Source of the DNA: Brevundimonas viscosa
Lineage (GTDB): Bacteria; Pseudomonadota; Alphaproteobacteria; Caulobacterales; Caulobacteraceae
Assembly (NCBI RefSeq): GCF_900116065.1
Contig: NZ_FOZV01000002.1
Coordinates: forward strand, 349,931 to 413,930
Direction: 5' to 3'
DNA length: 64,000 bases
Shown one piece after another: positions 36,462-45,244 of this stretch. Within the stretch, counting starts at the first letter, position 1. Each line of letters starts with the position of its first letter. The notes below the pieces were generated by a model. That model searched no databases. It worked only from the letters and a program-made list of their open reading frames with translations, and was not told the origin of the DNA. The translations under genes and the position numbers were made by a program.

Positions 36462-36515
36462 CCTGAAAAGCGAAATTCAGGTCGGGCCGGGTTGTGTTAA
36501 GGATTTCTCACAACC
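36462..36515 (-). promoter_or_regulatory. Tandem inverted repeats in the cold-shock gene leader
   Basis: Two perfect dyads lie 62-115 bases upstream of the cold-shock start: CCTGAA-N8-TTCAGG at 36462-36481 and GGTTGTG-N12-CACAACC at 36490-36515. They could be operator sites, or RNA hairpins if the transcript begins upstream. No strong -35/-10 pair is visible; TTAAAT at 36440-36445 on the minus strand is a possible -10. The rest of the 200-base gap to tRNA-Glu shows nothing else. Confidence 0.45.
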
Positions 36516-36601
36516 GACGCAACGGCAAAGCCGTACGGCGGCGCGACGGCCATGGCGGCGGGCGGCGAGGATGTGTCTGCAATGGAGGAGAAAGCCCCGC
36601 G

Positions 36602-36676
36602 TGGCAGTCCCTAGGGGAATCGAACCCCTCTTTTCAGGTTGAAAACCTGACGTCCTAACCGATAGACGAAGGGACC
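36602..36676 (-). tRNA. tRNA-Glu (anticodon TTC)
   Basis: Cloverleaf on the minus strand with acceptor GGTCCCT/AGGGACT (closing G-U pair), D arm from GTCT, anticodon stem TCAGG/CCTGA with loop TTTTCAA and anticodon TTC, T arm AGGGG-TTCGATT-CCCCT, discriminator G and encoded CCA. It lies 110 bases downstream of recJ on the same strand. Confidence 0.96.
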
Positions 36677-36786
36677 GCTGCGCGGGGAGCCGGCGATATA
36701 GCCGCCGATTCCGAAGGGTGCAAGCGGGGGCCGCGCACTTTTTGAACGAACGGCGACGTCCGTTCGGCGGCCCTTCGCCAGCGCGC

Positions 36787-38592
36787 TCAGCCGGCCAAAC
36801 GCGGGTCGGCGACGTCCTCGATCTCCAGCTGGACGCCGCGGCGGCCGTTCCAGTCGTCGGCCTTGAGCCGGCCCGCCACGCTCAGCCCGCCGCCGCCCGC
36901 CAGCAGGGCCTGTCCGCCCGGGAGATCGGCGCAGCGCCAGGCGATGGCCTTGACCGCCGAACCGTCGGGTCCGGCCAGCCGGCACCGCACATGGCCGCCG
37001 TTCATGGCTGTCGCCTCGCGCACCGACACGTGCTCCAGCGCGAACATCGGCTCAGGATTCGCCGGCCCGAACGGGGCCAACTGCTCGAACTGCTCGAACA
37101 GGGCGCGCGTCGCCGCGCGCGGATCGACGAGGGCGTCGACCTCCACCGCGTCCAGCGCCTCGGCCGCCGGCTGCTCGCCCGCCATCCGCTCATTGAGGAA
37201 ATCGCGCAGGCGGGCGATCGAATCGCTCTTCACCGTCAGCCCGGCCGCCATGGCGTGGCCGCCCCCGGCCAGCAGCACGCCGGCCTCCCACGCCGCCTGC
37301 ACCGCCCGGCCCAGGTTCATGCCCGGCTGGGAGCGGCCCGACCCCTTGCCGACGCCGTTGACGGCGTCGACGCCGATCACCACCACCGGCTTGCGCCAGC
37401 GCTCGCGCAGCCGCCCGGCCACGATGCCGACCACGCCCGGATGCCAGTCATTCCCCTCGACCACCACCACCGGGCTGCCGTCCGCATGGGCGCCGGCGGC
37501 CTCGACCCGCCGCACCGCCTGATCGGTGACCTGCCGCTCGACCTCGCGCCGGGCCAGGTTCAGGGCATCCAGCTCCTCGGCCAGCGCCCGCGCCTCCTCC
37601 GGGTCATCGGTCGACAGCAGCCTGGCCCCGAGATCGGACCGGCCGATTCGCCCCCCGGCGTTTATCCGCGGCCCGAGGATGAAGCCGGCGTGGTTGCACT
37701 TGGCCGGCCCCGGCTCGGCCCCGGCCGCCGCCAGCAGGGCCCGCAGGCCGGGATTGGCCCAGTCCGACATGACCCGCAGCCCCAGGCTGGTGAGGGCCCG
37801 GTTGAAGCCGGTCAGGCCGGTGACGTCGCAAATCGCCCCCATCGCCGCCAGATCCAGCCAGCGGCGGATGTCCGGCTGCTCGCGCCCGTCGAACATGCCG
37901 CGGGCCCGCGCCTCGCGGTTCAGCGCCGCCAGCAGCACGAACACCACCCCGGCCGCAGCCAGGTTGCCCTGCCCCGAGTTGCAGCCCGGCCGGTTGGGAT
38001 TGACCACGGCGAGGCACTCGGGCGGCTGCTCGCGCATCAGGTGGTGGTCGATCACCACCACCTTCAGCCCGATGGCGCAGGCGTGCGCCACCGCCTCGTT
38101 GGCGGCCGCCCCGCAGTCGACGGTGATGACCAGATCGGCCCCGCGCGCCTTCAGCGTGTCGAAGGCCTTCGCGCTGGGTCCGTATCCCTCGGTCAGCCGG
38201 TCGGGGACATAGATGGGCAACTCCGCCCCCATGGCCCGGAACCAGCGCACCAGCAGCGCCGCGCTCGAGGCGCCGTCGACGTCGTAGTCGGCGAAGACGT
38301 GCACCGACGCCCCGGCCTGCACCGCGTCGACGATGGCGCCGGCTGCGGCGTCCATGTCCATGAAGCTGGACGGATCGGGGAACAGGGCCTTCAGCGTCGG
38401 CGCCAGGAAATCCGCGCCCTGGTCGGCGCGCACGCCCCGGGCCGCCAGCGCCCGCGCCAGCGGCTCGTCCAGGCCCAGCGCCTGCATGTGGGCGCGCACC
38501 ACTCCCGCATCGGCGGGCCTCTGTCGCCACGCGCGGCCGGACAGCGAGCGGGAGACGCCCAGAAACGCTGGCGGCGTCCCCCCGTCCGCCAT
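36787..38592 (-). CDS. recJ: Single-stranded-DNA exonuclease RecJ
   Basis: A 5'-3' exonuclease of recombination and repair. The 601 residues carry the DHH phosphoesterase motifs: VHVFADYDVDGASS (motif I), LVITVDCG (motif II), VVVIDHHL (motif III, DHH), and LDLAAMGAICDVTGL. A DHHA1 domain follows with GRINAGGR (LGPRINAGGRIG) and GGGHAMAAG, then an OB fold at the C-terminus. The ATG overlaps the glpX stop by one base, so the two are coupled. The long in-frame extension upstream runs through glpX and is not real. Confidence 0.96.
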   Translation of the reverse strand: MADGGTPPAFLGVSRSLSGRAWRQRPADAGVVRAHMQALGLDEPLARALAARGVRADQGADFLAPTLKALFPDPSSFMDMDAAAGAIVDAVQAGASVHVFADYDVDGASSAALLVRWFRAMGAELPIYVPDRLTEGYGPSAKAFDTLKARGADLVITVDCGAAANEAVAHACAIGLKVVVIDHHLMREQPPECLAVVNPNRPGCNSGQGNLAAAGVVFVLLAALNREARARGMFDGREQPDIRRWLDLAAMGAICDVTGLTGFNRALTSLGLRVMSDWANPGLRALLAAAGAEPGPAKCNHAGFILGPRINAGGRIGRSDLGARLLSTDDPEEARALAEELDALNLARREVERQVTDQAVRRVEAAGAHADGSPVVVVEGNDWHPGVVGIVAGRLRERWRKPVVVIGVDAVNGVGKGSGRSQPGMNLGRAVQAAWEAGVLLAGGGHAMAAGLTVKSDSIARLRDFLNERMAGEQPAAEALDAVEVDALVDPRAATRALFEQFEQLAPFGPANPEPMFALEHVSVREATAMNGGHVRCRLAGPDGSAVKAIAWRCADLPGGQALLAGGGGLSVAGRLKADDWNGRRGVQLEIEDVADPRLAG

Positions 38593-39548
38593 CAGACCGG
38601 GCGCGTCATGCGGATGCGACGAACCGTGCGGGTGGAGGAGTCCATCACCAGCGTATGCGTGCTCACGAAGCCGCCGCGCATGGCCACGCCGTCCAGCATG
38701 GCGCCCTTGGTGACGCCAGTGGCGGCGAAGACGGCGTCGGTCGAGACCAGCTCGTGCAGGTCGTACTTGCGGTCGAAGTCGGTGACCCCGGTCTTCTCCG
38801 CCCGGGCCCGCTCGTCGTCGTTGCGGAAAATCAGCCGGCCCTGGAAGTGGCCGCCGACGCACTTCAGCGCCGCCGCCGCCAGCACGCCTTCCGGCGCCCC
38901 GCCCGAGCCGAGGTACAGGTCGATGCCGGTCTCCGGCTCGGCGGTGTGGATCACCCCCGCCACGTCGCCGTCGGTGATCAGCAACACCTTGGCCCCGACC
39001 TCGCGCAGGGCGGCGATCAGTTCGGCGTGGCGCGGCCGGTCCATGACGCAGACGGTGATCTGGTCGGGACGCACGCCCTTGGCCGAGGCCAGCGACCGGA
39101 CATTGTCCTGCGGGCTCATGTCCAGGTCGACCGTGCCGGGCGCATAGCCCGGCCCGCAGGCGATCTTGTCCATGTAGGTGTCAGGCGCGTGCAGCAGGCC
39201 GCCCTTGGGGGCCATGGCCAGCACCGCCAGCGCATTGGCCATGGCCTTGGCGGTCAGGGTGGTGCCTTCCAGCGGATCCAGCGCGATGTCGATCGCCGGG
39301 CCCCGCCCCGTGCCCACCTTCTCGCCGATGTACAGCATCGGCGCCTCGTCGCGCTCGCCCTCGCCGATGACGATGCGGCCGTCGATGTCGAGCGCGTTCA
39401 GCGCCGTGCGCATGGCGTCCACCGCCACCTGGTCGGCGTGCTTCTCGTCGCCGCGGCCGACCTGGGCGAAGGCGGCGATGGCGGCCAGTTCGGTGACCCG
39501 GGCGGCGTCGGCGGCGAGCGTGGAAGCGTAGGGGGCCGTGTCGGCCAT
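38592..39548 (-). CDS. glpX: Fructose-1,6-bisphosphatase class II (GlpX)
   Basis: Hydrolyses fructose 1,6-bisphosphate to fructose 6-phosphate in gluconeogenesis. The 318 residues match GlpX, with metal-binding IGEGERDEAPML near residues 62-73, DIALDPLEGTTL near 87-98, and the YLGSGGAPEGVLAAAA segment. I chose the ATG at 39548, with AGGAGAAC seven bases upstream. It is followed by recJ with a one-base overlap. A hypothetical lipoprotein gene lies 62 bases upstream on the same strand. Confidence 0.97.
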   Translation of the reverse strand: MADTAPYASTLAADAARVTELAAIAAFAQVGRGDEKHADQVAVDAMRTALNALDIDGRIVIGEGERDEAPMLYIGEKVGTGRGPAIDIALDPLEGTTLTAKAMANALAVLAMAPKGGLLHAPDTYMDKIACGPGYAPGTVDLDMSPQDNVRSLASAKGVRPDQITVCVMDRPRHAELIAALREVGAKVLLITDGDVAGVIHTAEPETGIDLYLGSGGAPEGVLAAAALKCVGGHFQGRLIFRNDDERARAEKTGVTDFDRKYDLHELVSTDAVFAATGVTKGAMLDGVAMRGGFVSTHTLVMDSSTRTVRRIRMTRPV

Positions 39549-39610
39549 GGGCGTTCTCCTGAGGGGGAAGATCCCCGGATTCTGTCGTCCGGGCGATGGA
39601 AAGGATGGGA

Positions 39611-40054
39611 TCAGCGGCGCGGGATCGGCGGCGGCGCCCGGCCGCGCTCGCGGGCCCGGCGGGCGAACGCCTCGATCTCGGCCGCGGTCTCCGCCGTCAC
39701 CGGGTCGACCTCGACGGCCCCGACCCGCGCCCGCGCCGCTTCCGCGTAGGCCGCGGCGTCGCCCGTGGTCTGCCAGTCGATGCGCGCCGCCGCCGCCGCC
39801 AGTTCGCCCGAGGAGCCCTCCAGCGCGTCCACCCGGGCGGCGATCTCCGCCGGGGCGGGGGGGAGCTCGGTCTGGCGCGGAAAGTCCGCCCAGCGCGGGT
39901 ATTCGCGGTTGGCCGCGACCAGCGACTCGACCCGCGCCGCCGCCGGCGAGCCAGGGTCCACGGCGGGATCGAAGGCTCCGATGCAGCCGGCCAGCGCCGC
40001 GCCGCCGCCCAGGGCGACCGCGACGGCTGCGAATTTCCGGATCGACGCGTTCAT
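39611..40054 (-). CDS. Hypothetical lipoprotein
   Basis: A small predicted lipoprotein of 147 residues: positively charged start, hydrophobic core AAVAVALGGGAALAGC with the lipobox Cys near residue 25, then a mature part rich in Ala, Glu and Arg that looks mostly helical. It contains a short conserved-looking YPRWADFPRQ near residue 55. I do not recognise the family. An ATG five codons upstream (40069) is an alternative start. It is divergent from phaC and upstream of glpX-recJ. Confidence 0.65.
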   Translation of the reverse strand: MNASIRKFAAVAVALGGGAALAGCIGAFDPAVDPGSPAAARVESLVAANREYPRWADFPRQTELPPAPAEIAARVDALEGSSGELAAAAARIDWQTTGDAAAYAEAARARVGAVEVDPVTAETAAEIEAFARRARERGRAPPPIPRR

Positions 40055-40145
40055 TTCCCGGCCGGTCATATGCCATGATCGGGACCGGCGGAAGGGCGCG
40101 CGCCGACCCTTGCGTCCGAACCTGACGTGTCCCGGAGCTTCACCC

Positions 40146-42125
40146 ATGGCCCGACGCCCGACCGAGCCGCCCGCGCCAGACGCCGCCCCGCGCCCGGCGC
40201 GCAAGCCCGGCCGTCCGACCTCGGCCAAGCCGCCGCGCCCGCGGGCGAAGAAGGCCGCCCCGGCTCCGGCCCCGGAGGCAGCGTCCGCGCCCGAGCCTCC
40301 GCGGGTCGAGCCGCCGCCGCCCCCCGGGCCGCCGCCGGCCGTCCCCGCCGACCCCTTCGCCGGCCAGCGCGAAATGCTCGAGACCCTGTCGCTGAACCTG
40401 GCCCGGGCCGCCATGACGGCCCAGTCCGCCATCGCCGAAGCCGCCCTGGCCCAGGCCGACCGCCCGGCGGCCCTGTCGCCCGACCCGTTCAACGTCGGCC
40501 CGGCCATGACCAGCGTCATGTCCAGCCTCGCCGCCCGGCCCGACAAGCTGTTCGCCGCCCAGGCCGACCTGTTCGGCCGCTATATGGACCTGTGGGCCTC
40601 CACCGCCCGCCGCGCGGCCGGCGAGGAGGCGCCGCCGGAGACGTCGAAGGACAAGCGCTTCAAGGATCCCGCCTGGACCGAGAACCCGCTGTTCGACGTC
40701 ATGCGCCGCTCCTACCTGACCACGGCCGAGTGGATGAACGGCCTCGTCGCCTCGGTCGAGGACGTCGACCCCCGCACCAAGCGCCGCGCCGAGTTCTTCA
40801 CCAAGCTCCTCACCGACGCCTTCTCCCCCGCCAACTTCCTCGCCTCCAATCCGGCCGCCCTCAAGGCGCTGGCTGAGACCAGCGGCGAATCGCTGGTGAA
40901 GGGGATGCAGAACTTCGCCGCCGACCTCGAGCGCGGACGGGGCAAGCTGGCCATCAGCCAGGCCGACTACGGCCGCTTCGAGGTCGGCCGGAACGTCGCC
41001 ACCGCCCCCGGCCAGGTGGTCTGGCGCGACGAGCTGTTCGAACTGATCCAGTACGATCCCGCCACGGACAGGCAGCGCGCCATCCCGCTGCTGATCTTCC
41101 CGCCGTGGATCAACAAGTTCTACATCCTCGACCTGCAGCCCGAGAACTCGATGATCCGCTGGCTGTCGGCCCAGGGCTTCACCGTCTTCGTCTGCTCGTG
41201 GGTCAATCCCGACGTCGACAAGGCGAACTACGGCTTCGACGACTACCTTCAGAAGGGCATCTACCGCGCCATCGAGAAGGCGCTGGAGCAGTCGCAGGCC
41301 GGGCGCATCAACACCGTCGGCTACTGCATCGGCGGCACCCTCATGGGCGCCGCCCTCGCCCACATGGCCGAACACAACGACGACCGCGTCGCCGCCAACA
41401 CCTTCTTCGCCGCCCAGCACGACTTCGCCGAGGCCGGCGACCTGCTGCTGTTCACCGACGACCACTGGCTGAAGGAGATCGAGCAGCAGATGGACGCCGC
41501 CGGCGGCGTCCTGCCCGGCGCGGCCATGGCCGACACCTTCAATGCGCTCCGCGCCAACGACCTGATCTGGTCGTTCTTCGTCTCCAACTACCTGATGGGC
41601 AAGGATCCGCCGGCCTTCGACCTGCTGTTCTGGAACGCCGACCAGACCCGCATGCCGAAGAAGCTGCACATGGACTATCTGCGCTCCATGTACGGCCGCA
41701 ACGCCCTCAGCCAGGGCGAATTCGAGATCGGCGGCGTCAGGGCGGACCTGTCGAAGGTGAAGATCCCGCTCTACTTCCAGGCCAGCCGCGAGGACCACAT
41801 CGCGCCGATGAAGTCGGTCTGGCGTTCGGCCAAGGCGTTCCGCAACGCCGACGTGACCCTGACGCTGGCCGGCTCGGGCCACATCGCCGGGGTGGTCAAT
41901 CCACCCTCGGCCAACAAGTACCAGCACTGGACCAATCCACAGCTGCCGGAGACCCTCGACGCCTGGCTGGCCGGCGCCGAACAGCACCCCGGCAGCTGGT
42001 GGAACCACTGGGCCGACTGGCTCCACGCCCGCTCGGGCGACTGGGTTCCGGCGCGGAATCCGTCCAAGGGTCCACTCAAGCCCATCGAGCCCGCGCCCGG
42101 CTCCTATGTGAAGGTCAAGTCTTGA
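40146..42125 (+). CDS. phaC: Class I poly(3-hydroxyalkanoate) synthase PhaC with Lys/Pro/Ala-rich N-terminal extension
   Basis: Polymerises hydroxyacyl-CoA into storage polyester on the granule surface. The 659-residue protein is longer than most class I synthases. Residues 1-70 form a basic, Pro/Ala-rich, low-complexity segment (with AKKAAPAPAP). The N-terminal PhaC domain covers about 100-330, then the alpha/beta-hydrolase core has the lipase-like box GYCIGGT with nucleophile C394, the catalytic Asp D550 in REDHIAP, and H579 in GSGHIAG. The ATG is preceded by GGAG nine bases upstream. A small membrane protein gene overlaps its stop. No phaA, phaB, phaP or phaZ is in the window. Confidence 0.95.
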   Translation: MARRPTEPPAPDAAPRPARKPGRPTSAKPPRPRAKKAAPAPAPEAASAPEPPRVEPPPPPGPPPAVPADPFAGQREMLETLSLNLARAAMTAQSAIAEAALAQADRPAALSPDPFNVGPAMTSVMSSLAARPDKLFAAQADLFGRYMDLWASTARRAAGEEAPPETSKDKRFKDPAWTENPLFDVMRRSYLTTAEWMNGLVASVEDVDPRTKRRAEFFTKLLTDAFSPANFLASNPAALKALAETSGESLVKGMQNFAADLERGRGKLAISQADYGRFEVGRNVATAPGQVVWRDELFELIQYDPATDRQRAIPLLIFPPWINKFYILDLQPENSMIRWLSAQGFTVFVCSWVNPDVDKANYGFDDYLQKGIYRAIEKALEQSQAGRINTVGYCIGGTLMGAALAHMAEHNDDRVAANTFFAAQHDFAEAGDLLLFTDDHWLKEIEQQMDAAGGVLPGAAMADTFNALRANDLIWSFFVSNYLMGKDPPAFDLLFWNADQTRMPKKLHMDYLRSMYGRNALSQGEFEIGGVRADLSKVKIPLYFQASREDHIAPMKSVWRSAKAFRNADVTLTLAGSGHIAGVVNPPSANKYQHWTNPQLPETLDAWLAGAEQHPGSWWNHWADWLHARSGDWVPARNPSKGPLKPIEPAPGSYVKVKS

Positions 42126-42499
42126 ACCGCAACGTCAACGTCCTGCTGGCGGTCACCAGCGTCCTCGCCCTGACCCTGGTCACCGCCAGCGCCATCGTCA
42201 GCGCCCGGCCGGAGCAGGCGCCGATCTACCTCGGCGCCTCGCTGTTCAGCGCCCTCGGATTCATGCTGCTGAACGGTCTGTGGATGCACAGCCGCAAGCG
42301 CAAGCCGAAGCCGCTGATTGACCGCCACGCCCCCGTCACGGTGATCATGGCCATGGTCTTCCCGCTGGCCATCATCCTGTCGGCGGTTCTGCCGCTGATC
42401 GCGCCGACGGGCGATTACGGCCTGATGCTGATCATGGCGGGCATCTGGACCGGGCTCACCCTGCAGTCGGCCCGCGCCGCCCTCAGGCCGCCGGCCTGA
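42122..42499 (+). CDS. Small four-helix membrane protein translationally coupled to phaC
   Basis: A 125-residue hydrophobic protein with four predicted helices (about residues 7-27, 34-53, 69-91 and 96-118) and a short Lys/Arg-rich loop (SRKRKPKPLIDRH) between helices 2 and 3. The TTG start overlaps the phaC stop as TTGA, so its translation depends on PhaC synthesis. I recognise no family. Its 3' end overlaps the end of msrB on the other strand by 17 bases. A role near storage granules is possible but unsupported. Confidence 0.7.
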   Translation: MNRNVNVLLAVTSVLALTLVTASAIVSARPEQAPIYLGASLFSALGFMLLNGLWMHSRKRKPKPLIDRHAPVTVIMAMVFPLAIILSAVLPLIAPTGDYGLMLIMAGIWTGLTLQSARAALRPPA

Positions 42500-42977
42500 A
42501 GACCAGGGCCGCGCCGTTGTTGCAGTAGCGCTTGTCGGTCGGCGCCGGCCCGTCGTCGAACACATGCCCCTGGTGCCCGAGGCAGCGGGCGCAGTGATAC
42601 TCTGTACGCGGGAAGCCGATCGCGAAATCGGTCTTCGTGCCGACGTTGGCGGCCATCACCCGAAAGAAGCTGGGCCAGCCGGTGCCGGAGTCGTACTTCC
42701 ATTCCGAGCGGAACAGCGGCAGCTCGCAGCCGCGGCAGACGAAGGTTCCGCGCCGGTGTTCGCGGTCCAGCGGACTGCTTCCCGGCCGCTCGGTCGCCTC
42801 GTGGCGGAGCACGCGGTAGCTGAGGTCCGGCAGACGCGCCCGCCACTGGGCGTCGCTCAACCGCCGGAACGGCGAGTTGGCGAACCGCGCCGTCTGCGCG
42901 TCGGCCCTGTCAGGGGCACACCCCGTCAGGGCCGCGGCGCCGGCGGTCAGCAGCATCGAGCGGCGATCGATCGTCAT
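42483..42977 (-). CDS. msrB: Exported methionine-R-sulfoxide reductase MsrB
   Basis: Reduces the R form of methionine sulfoxide in proteins. The 164 residues open with a signal that has a twin-Arg (DRRSMLLTAGAAALTGC) followed by a lipobox-like LTGC, so the protein is predicted to be exported, possibly lipidated. The MsrB domain has zinc-binding pairs CRGC and CARC, the WPSFFRV motif and the catalytic Cys in RYCNNGAAL. It lies 49 bases after argC on the same strand, so the two may be co-transcribed. Confidence 0.93.
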   Translation of the reverse strand: MTIDRRSMLLTAGAAALTGCAPDRADAQTARFANSPFRRLSDAQWRARLPDLSYRVLRHEATERPGSSPLDREHRRGTFVCRGCELPLFRSEWKYDSGTGWPSFFRVMAANVGTKTDFAIGFPRTEYHCARCLGHQGHVFDDGPAPTDKRYCNNGAALVFRPAA

Positions 42978-43026
42978 GATGCGGATACGTCGGGATGCGC
43001 CCCGCGGATCGCAAGCGGGACGGGGC

Positions 43027-43962
43027 TCAGGCCAGCCCCGCCCCCTCGTCGAGGCCCAGCATCAGGTTGAGGTTCTGCACCGCCGCCCCGGACGCCCCCT
43101 TGCCGAGGTTGTCGAGCAGGGCGACCAGCCGCGCCTGTTCGCCGTCGCGATCGCCGAACACGTGGAGCCGCATCCGGTTGGTGCTGTTCAGCCCTTCCGG
43201 ATCGATCCCGCTCATCGCCTCGGTCTCCTCCAGCGCGGCCACCTCGACGAAGCGCGCGTCCGCATAGGCCTCGACCAGCGCCCCGTGGACCACCTCCACC
43301 GAGGGCGACGCCGGCAGAGCGGCGAGATGCAGCGGAACCTCGACCAGCATGCCCTGCCGGTACGCCCCCACCGCCGGCGCGAACAGCACCGGCCGCTCCA
43401 GCCCCGTGTGCCGCGTCATCTCCGGCACGTGCTTGTGCTTCAGCGACAGGCCATAGGCGCGATACGGCGGCGCCCCCTCCCCGCTCTCGAACTCGGCGAT
43501 CATCGTCTTGCCGCCGCCGGAGTAACCCGACACCGCATCGACCGTGACCGGCCACCCCGCCGGGATGATTCCCGCCGAGACCAGCGGCCGGACCAGCCCG
43601 ATGAAGCCGGTCGGATAGCAGCCCGGGTTCGACACCCGCGTCGCCGTCGCGATCCTCTCCCGCTGCCCCGGCGCCATCTCCGGAAAGCCGTAGGTCCACG
43701 CCGGATCGACCCGGAACGCCGTCGAGGCGTCGATCACGCGCACCGCCGGGCTGTCGATCATCGCCACCGCCTCACGCGCCGCGTCGTCAGGCAGGCACAG
43801 GACCACCGCGTCGGCGCTGTTCAAGGCCTCGCGCCGCGCCTCGACGTCCCGGCGGCGATCTCCGAGCAGGATTAGTTCGAGGTCGGAGCGGCGCTCGAGC
43901 CGCTCGCGGATCTCCAGCCCGGTGGTCCCGGCCTCGCCGTCGATGAAGATGGAATGTGGCAT
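43027..43962 (-). CDS. argC: N-acetyl-gamma-glutamyl-phosphate reductase (short type)
   Basis: NADPH-dependent reduction of N-acetylglutamyl phosphate, the third step of arginine synthesis. 311 residues, the shorter ArgC type. Family features are FIDGEAGTTGLEI near residues 5-17, DASTAFR, the active-site Cys in SNPGCYPTGF (C near residue 118), SGYSGGGK and the HKHVPEM segment. I chose the ATG at 43962, with AAGGAG ten bases upstream. It follows rpsI on the same strand, separated by a terminator and a repeat element. Confidence 0.95.
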   Translation of the reverse strand: MPHSIFIDGEAGTTGLEIRERLERRSDLELILLGDRRRDVEARREALNSADAVVLCLPDDAAREAVAMIDSPAVRVIDASTAFRVDPAWTYGFPEMAPGQRERIATATRVSNPGCYPTGFIGLVRPLVSAGIIPAGWPVTVDAVSGYSGGGKTMIAEFESGEGAPPYRAYGLSLKHKHVPEMTRHTGLERPVLFAPAVGAYRQGMLVEVPLHLAALPASPSVEVVHGALVEAYADARFVEVAALEETEAMSGIDPEGLNSTNRMRLHVFGDRDGEQARLVALLDNLGKGASGAAVQNLNLMLGLDEGAGLA

Positions 43963-43977
43963 CAACGCATCTCCTTC

Positions 43978-44140
43978 CCTTCTCCCCTTGCGGGAGAAGG
44001 TGGCCCCGCGGAGCGGGGTCGGATGAGGGGTCGCACGAACCCCCCGGAATCCAGCGAATGTGGGGCGTGCACCGGACATGTCGGCGCGACCCCTCATCCG
44101 TCAGGCTTCGCCTGACACCTTCTCCCGCAAGGGGAGAAGG
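43978..44140. repeat. Inverted pair of a REP-like repeat
   Basis: Two copies of a 55-57 base unit lie head-to-head at 43978-44034 and 44086-44140, joined by 51 bases. Each unit begins with the same 25 bases, containing a hairpin CTTCTCCC-N5-GGGAGAAG, and ends with the same 15 bases CGGATGAGGGGTCGC. Between these lies a hairpin whose sequence differs but whose pairing is kept: CCCCGC-GGA-GCGGGG in one copy, TCAGGC-GAA-GCCTGA in the other. It sits between rpsI and argC. The paired layout resembles a BIME. Confidence 0.85.
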
Positions 44141-44147
44141 AGCCCGG

Positions 44148-44183
44148 AAAAGAAGAAGGGCGCTCCGGTCTCCCGAAGCGCCC
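44148..44183 (-). terminator. Rho-independent terminator of rplM-rpsI
   Basis: On the minus strand, 27 bases after the rpsI stop, an 11-base stem (GGGCGCTTCGG/CCGGAGCGCCC, one G-U pair, four-base loop) is followed by TTCTTCTTTT. This is a standard intrinsic terminator and separates the ribosomal protein pair from argC. Confidence 0.85.
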
Positions 44184-44209
44184 CTCCATATCCGCTTTCG
44201 CGATACGCC

Positions 44210-44701
44210 TTAGCGCTTCGAGAACTGGAACGAACGGCGGGCCTTGGCGCGGCCGTACTTCTTGCGCTCAACGACGCGGGCGTCACGGGTCAGGAAGCCG
44301 TGGGGCTTCAGGACCTTGCGCAGCTCCGGCTCGTAGTGCGTCAGGGCGTGCGACAGGCCGTGGCGGATGGCGCCGGCCTGGCCCGACAGGCCCGAGCCCT
44401 CGACCGTGCAGACCACGTCGAACTGGGTCTCGCGGCCGGTGACGACCAGCGGCTGGGCGATCATCATGCGCAGCACGGGACGAGCGAAATACTGCTCCTG
44501 GTCCTTGCCGTTGATGGTGAACTTGCCGGTGCCCGGCTTCACCCACACACGGGCGATGGCGTTCTTGCGCTTGCCGGTCGAGTAGGCGCGGCCCTGGGCG
44601 TCCAGCTTCTGGACGTGGACGGGAGCCTCCTCGGCGGCCGTGCCCATGCCCTTCAGGGCGTCGAAGCCGGTGGCGGTTTCGGTGTTGGCGACGTCGGTCA
44701 T
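44210..44701 (-). CDS. rpsI: 30S ribosomal protein S9
   Basis: Small-subunit protein whose C-terminal tail reaches the P-site tRNA. 163 residues with an N-terminal extension of about 35 residues (before the conserved block), common in alphaproteobacteria. Conserved blocks are [20 protein letters not shown], seen as its pieces [12 protein letters not shown] and KPGTG, then [29 protein letters not shown] and the universal C-terminal SFQFSKR. The ATG lies two bases after the rplM stop. Confidence 0.98.
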   Translation of the reverse strand: MTDVANTETATGFDALKGMGTAAEEAPVHVQKLDAQGRAYSTGKRKNAIARVWVKPGTGKFTINGKDQEQYFARPVLRMMIAQPLVVTGRETQFDVVCTVEGSGLSGQAGAIRHGLSHALTHYEPELRKVLKPHGFLTRDARVVERKKYGRAKARRSFQFSKR

Positions 44702-44703
44702 GC

Positions 44704-45180
44704 TCAGACGCTCCGGGTGTTCTTGGCCGACATCGACTTGAAGTCGATGGTTTCCGGCGACTGGGCTTCGTGGGTGTGCGTCGCGCCGGCGAACAGGCGC
44801 AGGTGCGTCATCTGCTTGCGGGCCAGCGGGCTTTCCTTGGGCAGCATGCGCTCGACGGCCTTCTCGAGCACGCGCTCGGGGAAGCGGCCGCCCAGCACCT
44901 TCTCGGGCGTGGTCGACTTGACGCCGCCCGGGTGACCGGTGTGGCGATAGTAGACCTTGTCGGTGTTCTTGGCGCCGGTGAACACCACCTTGTCCACGTT
45001 GGTGACGACGACGTAGTCGCCGCAGTCGACGTGCGGGGTGTAGTCCGGGCGGTGCTTGCCGCGCAGACGGTTGGCGATGAAGGTCGCGAGACGGCCCACG
45101 ACGACGCCTTCGGCGTCGATGTGGATCCACTTCTTCTCGACCTCGGCCGGCTTCAGCGAAGCCGTGGTGCTCTTCAGCAT
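44704..45180 (-). CDS. rplM: 50S ribosomal protein L13
   Basis: Early-assembling large-subunit protein. 158 residues with W-I-H-I-D-A near residue 18, [21 protein letters not shown] (seen as [13 protein letters not shown]), [20 protein letters not shown] and the [13 protein letters not shown] block. It heads the universal rplM-rpsI pair. A promoter (45245-45273) and a 58-base leader precede it. Confidence 0.98.
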   Translation of the reverse strand: MLKSTTASLKPAEVEKKWIHIDAEGVVVGRLATFIANRLRGKHRPDYTPHVDCGDYVVVTNVDKVVFTGAKNTDKVYYRHTGHPGGVKSTTPEKVLGGRFPERVLEKAVERMLPKESPLARKQMTHLRLFAGATHTHEAQSPETIDFKSMSAKNTRSV

Positions 45181-45244
45181 TGCGAGGGTTCCTCGGGGAC
45201 GAAACGGGCTGCCCCTCCCGAAGCCGGGACGAGCGGAAGGCGCG

